From positions 22,816,501-22,880,500 of the forward strand of contig CM076141.1 of NCBI GenBank assembly GCA_038025085.1: a stretch of DNA of 64,000 nt, written 5' to 3'. Made by a program: the position numbers and the translations under genes. The notes below the pieces were generated by a model, which was not told the DNA's origin, ran no database searches, and saw only the letters and a program-made list of their open reading frames with translations. Positions 51,215-63,900 of this stretch are shown in pieces. The stretch's first letter is position 1. Each line of letters begins with the position of its first letter. This DNA comes from Tetragonia tetragonoides. Its lineage: Eukaryota > Streptophyta > Magnoliopsida > Caryophyllales > Aizoaceae.

Positions 51215-52069
51215 GTTTCAACTCAAGCTTTTGAATGCATTTACGCGTTTTAAAAGCTCTTACGAGTAGCGTGAAAGAGATTTGAGTTCTTTTGTGTTGT
51301 ATATTAAGAGAAAGCATCCAAATACTTTGTTTGCATTCATTTGAGTGTGAAACTACACCTAGGATGTTTACAAGTACAAACAAGCTTCAAGTCAAGCTTT
51401 AGAATGTATTTACGCGTTTTAAAAGCTCATACGAGTAGGGTAAAAGAGATTTGAGTTCTTTTGTGCTGTATATTAAGAGAAAGCATCCAAATACTTTGTT
51501 TGCATTCATTTGAGTGTGAAACTATACCTAGGATGTTTACAGTTACAAACAAGCTTCAACTCAAGGTTTTGAATGCATTTACGCGTTTTAAAAGCTCATA
51601 CGAGTAGGGTGAAAGAGATTTGAGTTGTTTTGTGTTGTATATTAAGAGAAAGCATCCAAATACTTTGTTTGCATTCATTTGAGTGTGAAACTACACCTAG
51701 GATGTTTACAAGTAAAAACAAGCTTCAACTCAAGCTGTTGAATGAATTTACGCGTTTGAACAGCTCTTACGACTAGGGTTATAGAAATTGAGTTCTTTTG
51801 TGTTGTATATTTAGAGAAAGCATCCAAATCCTTTGTTTGCATTCATTTGAGTGTGAAACTACACCTAGGATGTTTACAGTTGCAAACAAGCTTCAACTCA
51901 TGCTTTTGAATGAATTTACGCGTTTTAACAGCTCTTACGACTAGGGTGATAGAAATTGAGTTCTTTTGTGCTGTATATTAAGAGAAAGCATCCAATTACT
52001 TTGTTTGCTTTCATTTGAGTGTGAAATTACACCTAGGATGTTTACAGTTACAAACAAGCTTCAACTCAA

Positions 52070-54775
52070 GCTTTTGAATGCATTTACGCGTTTTAAGAGC
52101 TCATACGAGTAGGGTGAAAGAGATTTGAGTTCTTTTGTGTTGTATATTAAGAGAAAGCATCCAAATACTTTGTTTGCATTCATTTGAGTGTGAAACTATA
52201 CCTAGGATGTTTACAGTTACAAACAAGCTTCAACTCAAGGTTTTGACCGCATTTACGCGTTTTAAAAGCTCATACGAGTAGGGTGAAAGAGATTTGAGTT
52301 CTTTTGTGTTGTATATTAAGAGAAAGCATCCAAATACTTTGTTTACATTGATTTAAGTGTGAAACTACACCTAGGATGTTTACAAGTACAAACAACCTTC
52401 AACTCAAGGTTTTGAATGTATTTACGCGTTTTAAAAGCTCATACGAGTAGGGTGAAAGAGATTTGAGTTCTTTTGTGTTGTATACTAAGAGAAAACATCC
52501 AAGTACTTTGTTTGCATTCATTTGAGTGTGAAACTACACCTAGGATGTTTACAAGTACAAACAAGCTTCAACTGAAGCTGTTGATTGAATCTACGCGTTT
52601 TAACAGCTCTTACGACTAGGGTTATAGAAATTGATTTCTTTTGTGTTGTATATTAAGAAAAAGCATCCAAATACTTTGTTTTCATTCATTTGGATGTGTG
52701 AAACTACACCTAGGATGTTTACAAGTACAAACAAGCTTCAACTCAAGCTGTTGAATGAATTTACGCGTTTTAACAGCTCTTACGACTAGGGTGATAGAAA
52801 TTGAGTTCTTTTGTGTTGTATATTAAGAGAAAGCATCCAAATACTTTGTTTGCATTCATTTGAGTGTGAAACTACACCTAGGATGTTTACAAGTACAAAC
52901 AAGCTTCAACTCAAGCTTTAGAATGTATTTACGCGTTTTAAAAGCTCATACGCGTAGGGTAAAAGAGATTTGAGTTCTTTTGTGTTGTATATTAAGAGAA
53001 AGCATCCAAATACTTTGTTTGCATTCATTTGAGTGTGAAACTACACCTAGGATGTTTACAAGTAAAAACAAGCTTCAACTCAAGCTGTTGAATGAATTTA
53101 CGCGTTTGAACAGCTCTTACGACTAGGGTTATAGAAATTGAGTTCTTTTGTGTTGTATATTAAGAGAAAGCATCCAAATCCTTTGTTTGCAATCATTTGA
53201 GTGTGAAACTACACCTAGGATGTTTACAAGTACAAACAAGCTTCAACTCAAGCTGTTGAATGAATTTACGCGTTTTAACAGCTCTTACGACTAGGGTGAT
53301 AGAAATTGAGTTCTTTTGTGTTGTATATTAATAGAAACCATCCAAATACTTTGTCTGCATTCATTTGAGTGTGAAACTACACCTAGGATGTTTACAAGTA
53401 CAAACAAGCTTCAACTCAAGCTTTTGAATGCATTTACGCGTTTTAAGAGCTCATACGAGTAGGGTGAAAGAGATTTGAGTTCTTTTGTGTTGTATATTAA
53501 GAGAAAGCATCCAAATACTTTGTTTGCATTCATTTGAGTGTGAAACTATACCTAGGATGTTTACAGTTACAAACAAGCTTCAACTCAAGGTTTTGACCGC
53601 ATTTACGCGTTTTAAAAGCTCATACGAGTAGGGTGAAAGAGATTTGAGTTCTTTTGTGTTGTATATTAAGAGAAAGCATCCAATTACTTTGTTTACATTG
53701 ATTTAAGTGTGAAACTACACCTAGGATGTTTACAAGTACAAACAACCTTCAACTCAAGGTTTTGAATGTATTTACGCGTTTTAAAAGCTCATACGAGTAG
53801 GGTGAAAGAGATTTGAGTTCTTTTGTGTTGTATACTAAGAGAAAACATCCAAGTACTTTGTTTGCATTCATTTGAGTGTGAAACTACACCTAGGATGTTT
53901 ACAAGTACAAACAAGCTTCAACTGAAGCTGTTGATTGAATCTACGCGTTTTAACAGCTCTTACGACTAGGGTTATAGAAATTGATTTCTTTTGTGTTGTA
54001 TATTAAGAAAAAGCATCCAAATACTTTGTTTTCATTCATTTGGATGTGTGAAACTACACCTAGGATGTTTACAAGTACGAACAAGCTTCAACTCAAGCTG
54101 TTGAATGAATTTACGCGTTTTAACAGCTCTTACGACTAGGGTGATAGAAATTGAGTTCTTTTGTGTTGTATATTAAGAGAAAGCATCCAAATACTTTGTT
54201 TGCATTCATTTGAGTGTGAAACTACACCTAGGATGTTTACAAGTACAAACAAGCTTCAACTCAAGCTTTAGAATGTATTTACGCGTTTTAAAAGCTCATA
54301 CGAGTAGGGTAAAAGAGATTTGAGTTCTTTTGTGTTGTATATTAAGAGAAAGCATCCAAATACTTTGTTTGCATTCATTTGAGTGTGAAACTACACCTAG
54401 GATGTTTACAAGTAAAAACAAGCTTCAACTCAAGCTGTTGAATGAATTTACGCGTTTGAACAGCTCTTACGACTAGGGTTATAGAAATTGAGTTCTTTTG
54501 TGTTGTATATTAAGAGAAAGCATCCAAATCCTTTGTTTGCAATCATTTGAGTGTGAAACTACACCTAGGATGTTTACAAGTACAAACAAGCTTCAACTCA
54601 AGCTGTTGAATGAATTTACGCGTTTTAACAGCTCTTACGACTAGGGTGATAGAAATTGAGTTCTTTTGTGTTGTATATTAATAGAAACCATCCAAATACT
54701 TTGTCTGCATTCATTTGAGTGTGAAACTACACCTAGGATGTTTACAAGTACAAACAAGCTTCAACTCAAGCTTTT
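52070..54775 (+). repeat. 8-monomer higher-order repeat, two copies (1350 bp)
   Basis: The rare markers TTTTAAGAGCTCATACG (52091 and 53441), TTCATTCATTTGGATGTGTG (52681 and 54031) and TTTGTCTGCATTC (near 53351 and 54701) all recur 1350 bp apart. Parts of the same unit reappear near 60.45-60.97 kb. The copies are nearly identical. Confidence 0.88.
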
Positions 54776-55229
54776 GAATGTATTTACGCGTTTTAAAAGC
54801 TCATACGAGTAGGGTGAAAGGGATTTGAGTTCTTTTGTGTTGAATATTAAGAGAAAGCATCCAAATACTTTGTTTACATTCATTTGAGTGTGAAACTACA
54901 CCTAGGATCTTTACAAGTACAAACAAGCTTCAACTCAAGCTTTAGAATGTATTTACGCGTTTTAAAAGCTCATACGAGTAGGGTAAAAGAGATATGAGTT
55001 CTTTTGTGTTGTATATTAAGAGAAAGCATCCAAATACTTTGTTTGCATTCATTTGAGTGTAAAACAACACCTAGGATGTTTACAAGTAAAAACAAGCTTC
55101 AACTCAAGCTGTTGAATGAATTTACGCGTTTTAACAGCTCTTACGACTAGGGTGATAGAAATTGAGTTCTTTTGTGTTGTATATTAAGAGAAAGTATCCA
55201 AATACTTTGTTTGCGTTCATTTGAGTGTG

Positions 55230-57930
55230 AAATTACACCTAGGATGTTTACAGTTACAATTAAGCTTCAACTCAAGCTTTTGAATGCATTTACGCGTTTT
55301 AAAAGCTCATACGAGTAGGGTGAAAGAGATTTGAGTTCTTTTGTGTTGTATATTAAGAGAAAGCATCCAAATACTTTGTTTGCATTCATTTGAGTGTGAA
55401 ACTATACCTAGGATGTTTATAGTTACAAACAAGCTTCAACTCAAGGTTTTGACCGCATTTACGCGTTTTAAAAGCTCATACGAGTAGGGTGAAAGAGATT
55501 TGAGTTCTTTTGTGTTGTATATTAAGAGAAAGCATCCAAATACTTTGTTTGCATTCATTTGAGTCTGAAACTACACCTTGGATGTTTACAAGTAAAAACA
55601 AGCTTCAACTCAAGCTGTTGAATGAATTTACGCGTTTGAACAGCTCTTACGACTAGGGTTATAGAAATTGAGTTCTTTTGTGTTGTATATTTAGAGAAAG
55701 CATCCAAATCCTTTATTTGCATTCATTTGAGTGTGAAACTACACCTAGGATGTTTACAGTTACAAACAAGCTTCAACACATGCTTTTGAATGAATTTACG
55801 CGTTTTAACAGCTCGAACGACTAGGGTGATAGAAATTGAGTTCTTTTGTGTTGTATATTAAGAGAAAGCATCAAAATACTTTTTTTGCATTCATTTGAGT
55901 GTGAAACTACACCTAGGATGTTTACAAGTACAAACAAGCTTAAACTCAAGCTTTAGAGGGTATTTACGGGTTTTAAAAGCTCATACGAGTAGGGTAAAAG
56001 AGATTTGAGTTCTTTTGTGTTGTATATTAAGAGAAAGCATCCCAATGCTTTGTTTGCATTCATTTGAGTGTGAAACTACACCTAGGATGTTTACAAGTAA
56101 AAACAAGCTTCAACTCAAGCTGTTGAATGAATTTACGCGTTTGAACAGCTCTTACGACTAGGGTTATAGAAATTGAGTTCTTTTGTGTTGTATATTCAGA
56201 GAAAGCATCCAAATCCTTTGTTTGCATTCATTTGAGTGTGAAACTACACCTAGGATGTTTACAGTTGCAAACAAGCTTCAACTCATGCTTTTGAATGAAT
56301 TTACGCGTTTTAACAGCTCTTACGACTAGGGTGATAGAAATTGAGTTCTTTTGTGCTGTATATTAAGAGAAAGCATCCAAATACTTTGTTTGCTTTCATT
56401 TGAGTGTGAAATTACACCTAGGATGTTTACAGTTACAAACAAGCTTCAACTCAAGCTTTTGAATGCATTTACGCGTTTTAAGAGCTCATACGAGTAGGGT
56501 GAAAGAGATTTGAGTTCTTTTGTGTTGTATATTAAGAGAAAGCATCCAAATACTTTGTTTGCATTCATTTGAGTGTGAAACTATACCTAGGATGTTTACA
56601 GTTACAAACAAGCTTCAACTTAAGGTTTTGACCGCATTTACGCGTTTTAAAAGCTCATACGAGTAGGGTGAAAGAGATTTGAGTTCTTTTGTGTTGTATA
56701 TTAAGAGAAAGCATCCAAATACTTTGTTTGCATTCATTTGAGTGTGAAACTACACCTAGGATGTTTACAAGTAAAAACAAGCTTCAACTCAAGCTGTTGA
56801 ATGAATTTACGCGTTTGAACAACTCTTACGACTAGGGTTATAGAAATTGAGTTCTTTTGTGTTGTATATTTAGAGAAAGCATCCAAATCCTTTGTTTGCA
56901 TTCATTTGAGTGTGAAACTACACCTAGGATGTTTACAGTTACAAACAACCTTTAACTCATGCTTTTGAATGAATTTACGCGTTTTAACAGCTCGTACGAC
57001 TAGGGTGATAGAAATTGAGTTCTTTTGTGTTGTATATTAAGAGAAAGCATCCAAATAATTTGTTTGCATTCATTTGAGTGTGAAACTACACCTAGGATGT
57101 TTACAAGTACAAACAAGCTTCAACTCAAGCTTTAGAATGTATTTACGCGTTTTAAAAGCTCATACGAGTAGGGTAAAAGAGATTTGAGTTCTTTTGTGTT
57201 CTATATTAAGAGAAAGCATCCAAATGCTTTGTTTGCATTCATTTGACTGTGAAACTACACCTAGGATGTTTACAAGTAAAAACAAGCTTCAACTCAAGCT
57301 GTTGAATGAATTTACGCGTTTGAACAGCTCTTACGACTAGGGTTATAGAAATTGAGTTCTTTTGTGTTGTATATTTAGAGAAAGCATCCAAATCTTTTGT
57401 TTGCATTCATTTGAGTGTGAAACTACACCTAGGATGTTTACAGTTGCAAACAAGCTTCAACTCATGCTTTTGAATGAATTTACGCGTTTTAACAGCTCTT
57501 ACGACTAGGGTGATAGAAATTGAGTTCTTTTGTGCTGTATATTAAGAGAAAGCATCCAAATACTTTGTTTGCTTTCATTTGAGTGTGAAATTACACCTAG
57601 GATGTTTACAATTACAAACAAGCTTCAACTCAAGCTTTTGAATGCATTTACGCGTTTTAAGAGCTCATACGAGTAGGGTGAAAGAGATTTGAGTTCTTTT
57701 GTGTTGTATATTAAGAGAAAGCATCCAAATACTTTGTTTGCATTCATTTGAGTGTGAAACTATACCTAGGATGTTTACAGTTACAAACAAGCTTCAACTC
57801 AAGGTTTTGACCGCATTTACGCGTTTTAAAAGCTCATACGAGTAGGGTTAAAGAGATTTGAGTTCTTTTGTGTTGTATATTAAGAGAAAGCATCCAAATA
57901 CTTTGTTTCCATTGATTTAAGTGTGAAACT
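55230..57930 (+). repeat. 7-monomer higher-order repeat with 1179-bp period
   Basis: ACCGCATTTACGCG occurs at 55452, 56631 and 57810, exactly 1179 bp apart each time. GTTGCAAACAAGCTTC recurs near 56264 and 57444. The period fits four 168-bp and three 169-bp monomers. It is a different monomer composition from the 1181-bp unit at 47.8-51.2 kb. Confidence 0.85.
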
Positions 57931-60900
57931 ACACCTAGGATGTTTACAAGTACAAACAACCTTCAACTCAAGGTTTTGAATGTATTTACGCGTTTTAAAA
58001 GCTCATACGAGTAGGGTGAAAGAGATTTGAGTTCTTTTGTGTTGCATACTAAGAGAAAACATCCAAGTACTTTGTTTGCATTCATTTGAGTGTGAAACTA
58101 CACCTAGGATGTTTACAAGTACAAACAAGCTTCAACTGAAGCTGTTGATTGAATCTACGCGTTTTAACAGCTCTTACTACTAGGGTTATAGAAATTGAGT
58201 TCTTTTGTGCTGTATATTAAGAAAAAGCATCCAAATACTTTGTTTGCATTCATTTGAATGTGTGAAACTGCACCTAGTATGTTTACAAGTACAAACAAGC
58301 TTCAACGCAAGCTGTTGAATGAATTTACGCGTTTTAATAGCTCTTACGACTAGGGTGATAGAAATTGAGTTCTTTTGTGTTGTATATTAAGAGAAAGCAT
58401 CCAAATACTTTGTTTTCATTCATTTGAGTGTGAAACTACACCTAGGATGTTTACAAGTAAAAACAAGCTTCAACTCAAGCTGTTGAATAAATTTACGCGT
58501 TTTAACAGCTCTTACGACTAGGGTGATAGAAATTGGGTTCTTTTGTGTTGTATATTAGGAGAAAGCATCCAAATACTTTGTTTGCATTCTTTTGAGTGTG
58601 AAACTACACCTAGGATGTTTACAGTTACAAACCAGCTTCAACTCATGCTTTTGAATTCATTTACGCGTTTTAAAAGCTCATACGAGTAGGGTGAAAGAGA
58701 TTTGAGTTCTTTTGTGTTGCATAGTAAGAGAAAGCATCCAAATACTTTGTTTGCATTCATTTGAGTGTGAAACTAAACCTAGGATGTTTACAAGTACAAA
58801 CATGCTTCAACTCAAGCTTTTGAATGCATTTACGCGTTTTAAAAGCTCTTACTAGTAGGGTGAAAGAGATTGTGTTCTTTTGTGTTGTATATTAAGAGAA
58901 AGTATCCAAATACTTTGTCTGCATTCATTTGAGTTTGAAATAACACAAGGGATGTTTACAAGTACAAACAATCTTCAACTCAAGCTTTTGAATGCATTTA
59001 CGCGTTTTAACAGCTGTTACGTCTAGGGTGATAGAATTTTAGTTCTTTTGTGTTGTATATTAAGAGAAAGCACCCAAATGTTTTATTTGCATTCATTTGA
59101 GTATGAAACTACTCCAAGAATGTTTTAAAGTACAAACAAGCTTCAACTCAAGCTTTTGAATGTATTTACGCGTTTTAAAAGCTCATACGAGTAGGCTGAA
59201 AGAGATTTGAGTTCTTTTGTGTTGTATATTAAGAGAAAGCATCCAAATACTTTGTTTGCATTCATTTGAGTGTGAAACTACACCTAGGATGTTTACAAGT
59301 ACAAACAAGCTTCAACTCAAGCTGTTGAATGAATTTACGCGTTTTAACAGCTCTTACGACTAGGGTGATAGAAATTGAGTACTTTTGTGTTGTATCTTAA
59401 GAAAAAGCATCCAAATACTTTGTTTGCATTCATTTGAATGTGTGAAACTAGACCTAGGATGTTTACAAGTACAAACAAGCTTCAACTCAAGCTGTTGAAT
59501 GAATTTACGCGTTTAAACAGCTCTTACGACTAGGGTGATAGAAATTGAGTTCTTTTGTGTTGTATATTAAGAGAAAGCATCTAAATACTTTGTTTGCATT
59601 CATTTGAGTGTGAAACTACACCTAGGATGTTTACAAGTACAAACAAGTTTCAACTCAAGCTTTAGAATGTATTTACGCGTTTTAAAAGCTCATACGAGTA
59701 GGGTAAAAGAGATTTGAGTTCTTTTGTGTAGTATATTAAGAGAAAGCATCCAAATACTTTGTTTGCATTCATTTGAGTGTGAAACTACACCTAGGATGTT
59801 TACAAGTACAAACAAGCTTCAACTCAAGCTGTTGAATGAATTTACGCGTTTTAACAGCTCTTACGACTAGGGCGATAGAAATTGAGTTCTTTTGTGTTGT
59901 ATATTTAGAGAAAGCATCCAAATTCTTTGTTTGCATTCATTTGAGTGTGAAACTACACCTAGGATGTTTACAGTTACAAACAAGCTTCAACTCATGCTTT
60001 TGAATGCATTTACGCGTTTTAAAAGCTCATACGAGTAGGGTGAAAGAGATTTGAGTTCTTTTGTGTTGTATATTAAGAGACAGCATCCAAATACATTTTT
60101 TCCATTCATTTAAGTGTGAAACTACACCTAGGATGTTTACAAGTAAAAACAAGCTTCAACTCAAGCTGTTGAATGAATTTACGCATTTTAACAGCTCTTA
60201 CGACTAGGGTGATAGAAATTGAGTTCTTTTGTGTTGTATATTAAGAGAAAGTATCCAAATACTTTGTTTGCTTTCATTTGAGTGTGAAATTACACCTCGG
60301 ATGTTTACAGTTACAATTAAGCTTCAACTCAAGCTTTAGAATGTATTTACGCGTTTTAAAAGCTCATACGAGTAGGGTAAAAGAGATTTGAGTTCTTTTG
60401 TGTTGTATATTAAGAGAAAGCATCCAAATACTTTGTTTGCATTCATTTGACTGTGAAACTACACCTAGGATCTTTACAAGTACAAACAAGCTTCAACTCA
60501 AGCTGTTGAATGAATTTACGCGTTTGAACAGCTCTTACGACTAGGGTTATAGAAATTGAGTTCTTTTGTGTTGTATATTAAGAGAAAGCATCCAAATCCT
60601 TTGTTTGCAATCATTTGAGTGTGAAACTACACCTAGGATGTTTACAAGTACAAACAAGCTTCAACTCAAGCTGTTGAATGAATTTACGCGTTTTAACAGC
60701 TCTTACGACTAGGGTGATAGAAATTGAGTTCTTTTGTGTTGTATATTAATAGAAACCATCCAAATACTTTGTCTGCATTCATTTGAGTGTGAAACTACAC
60801 CTAGGATGTTTACAAGTACAAACAAGCTTCAACTCAAGCTTTTGAATGTATTTACGCGTTTTAAAAGCTCATACGAGTAGGGTGAAAGGGATTTGAGTTC

Positions 60901-63900
60901 TTTTGTGTTGAATATTAAGAGAAAGCATCCAAATACTTTGTTTACATTCATTTGAGTGTGAAACTACACCTAGGATCTTTACAAGTACAAACAAGCTTCA
61001 ACTCAAGCTTTAGAATGTATTTACGCGTTTTAACAGCTCTTACGACTAGGGTGATAGAAATTGAGTTCTTTTGTGCTGTATATTAAGAGAAAGCATCCAA
61101 ATACTTTGTTTGCTTTCATTTGAGTGTGAAATTACACCTAGGATGTTTACAGTTACAAACAAGCTTCAACTCAAGCTTTTGAATGCATTTACGCATTTTA
61201 AGAGCTCATACGAGTAGGGTGAAAGAGATTTGAGTTCTTTTGTGTTGTATATTAAGAGAAAGCATCCAAATACTTTGTTTGCATTCATTTGAGTGTGAAA
61301 CTATACCTAGGATGTTTACAGTTACAAACAAGCTTCAACTCAAGGTTTTGACCGCATTTACGCGTTTTAAAAGCTCATACGAGTAGGGTGAAAGAGATTT
61401 GAGTTCTTTTGTGTTGTATATTAAGAGAAAGCATCCAAATGCTTTGTTTCCATTGATTTAAGTGTGAAACTACACCTAGGATGTTTACAAGTACAAACAA
61501 CCTTCAACTCAAGGTTTTGAATGTATTTGCGCGTTTTAAAAGCTCATACGAGTAGGGTGAAAGAGATTTGAGTTCTTTTGTGTTGTATACTAAGAGAAAA
61601 CATCCAAGTACTTTGTTTGCATTCATTTGAGTGTGAAACTACACCTAGGATGTTTACAAGTACAAACAAGCTTCAACTGAAGCTGTTGATTGAATCTACG
61701 CGTTTTAACAGCTCTTACTACTAGGGTTATAGAAATTGAGTTCTTTTGTGCTGTATATTAAGAAAAAGCATCCAAATACTTTGTTTGCATTCATTTGAAT
61801 GTGTGAAACTGCACCTAGTATGTTTACAAGTACAAACAAGCTTCAACGCAAGCTGTTGAATGAATTTACGCGTTTTAACAGCTCTTACGACTAGGGTGAT
61901 AGAAATTGAGTTCTTTTGTGTTGTATATTAAGAGAAAGCATCCAAATACTTTGTTTTCATTCATTTGAGTGTGAAACTACACCTAGGATGTTTACAAGTA
62001 AAAACAAGCTTCAACTCAAGCTGTTGAATAAATTTACGCGTTTTAAGAGCTCTTACGACTAGGGTGATAGAAATTGGGTTCTTTTGTGTTGTATATTAGG
62101 AGAAAGCATCCAAATACTTTGTTTGCATTCATTTGAGTGTGAAACTACACCTAGGATATTTACAGTTACAAACAAGCTTCAACTCAAGCTTTTGAATGCA
62201 TTTACGCATTTTAAGAGCTCATACGAGTAGGGTGAAAGAGATTTGAGTTCTTTTGTGTTGTATATTAAGAGAAAGCATCCAAATACTTTGTTTGCATTCA
62301 TTTGAGTGTGAAACTATACCTAGGATGTTTACAGTTACAAACAAGCTTCAACTCAAGGTTTTGACCGCATTTACGCGTTTTAAAAGCTCATACGAGTAGG
62401 GTGAAAGAGATTTGAGTTCTTTTGTGTTGTATATTAAGAGAAAGCATCCAAATGCTTTGTTTCCATTGATTTAAGTGTGAAACTACACCTAGGATGTTTA
62501 CAAGTACAAACAACCTTCAACTCAAGGTTTTGAATGTATTTGCGCGTTTTAAAAGCTCATACGAGTAGGGTGAAAGAGATTTGAGTTCTTTTGTGTTGTA
62601 TACTAAGAGAAAACATCCAAGTACTTTGTTTGCATTCATTTGAGTGTGAAACTACACCTAGGATGTTTACAAGTACAAACAAGCTTCAACTGAAGCTGTT
62701 GATTGAATCTACGCGTTTTAACAGCTCTTACTACTAGGGTTATAGAAATTGAGTTCTTTTGTGCTGTATATTAAGAAAAAGCATCCAAATACTTTGTTTG
62801 CATTCATTTGAATGTGTGAAACTGCACCTAGTATGTTTACAAGTACAAACAAGCTTCAACGCAAGCTGTTGAATAAATTTACGCGTTTTAACAGCTCTTA
62901 CGACTAGGGTGATAGAAATTGGGTTCTTTTGTGTTGTATATTAGGAGAAAGCATCCAAATACTTTGTTTGCATTCTTTTGAGTGTGAAACTACACCTAGG
63001 ATGTTTACAGTTACAAACCAGCTTCAACTCATGCTTTTGAATTCATTTACGCGTTTTAAAAGCTCATACGAGTAGGGTGAAAGAGATTTGAGTTCTTTTG
63101 TGTTGCATAGTAAGAGAAAGCATCCAAATACTTTGTTTGCATTCATTTGAGTGTGAAACTAAACCTAGGATGTTTACAAGTACAAACATGCTTCAACTCA
63201 AGCTTTTGAATGCATTTACGCGTTTTAAAAGCTCTTACTAGTAGGGTGAAAGAGATTGTGTTCTTTTGTGTTGTATATTAAGAGAAAGTATCCAAATACT
63301 TTGTCTGCATTCATTTGAGTTTGAAATAACACCAGGGATGTTTACAAGTACAAACAAGCTTCAACTCAAGCTTTTGAATGCATTTACGAGTTTTAACAGC
63401 TGTTACGTCTAGGGTGATAGAATTTTAGTTCTTTTGTGTTGTATATTAAGAGAAAGCACCCAAATGTTTTATTTGCATTCATTTGAGTATGAAACTACTC
63501 CAAGAATGTTTTAAAGTACAAACAAGCTTCAACTCAAGCTTTTGAATGTATTTACGCGTTTTAAAAGCTCATACGAGTAGGCTGAAAGAGATTTGAGTTC
63601 TTTTGTGTTGTATATTAAGAGAAAGCATCCAAATACTTTGTTTGCATTCATTTGAGTGTGAAACTACACCTAGGATGTTTACAAGTACAAACAAGCTTCA
63701 ACTCAAGCTGTTGAATGAATTTATGCGTTTTAACAGCTCTTACGACTAGGGTGATAGAAATTGAGTACTTTTGTGTTGTATCTTAAGAAAAAGCATCCAA
63801 ATACTTTGTTTGCATTCATTTGAATGTGTGAAACTAGACCTAGGATGTTTACAAGTACAAACAAGCTTCAACTCAAGCTGTTGAATGAATTTACGCGTTT

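Noticed and set aside
4808..51383. Dozens of similar 60-113-codon open frames, mostly minus strand
   Set aside because: They are satellite monomers read in rotating frames (169 = 3 x 56 + 1), so near-identical peptides recur wherever monomer types repeat. Frames end in neighbouring units, many starts are not ATG, and there is no gene context.
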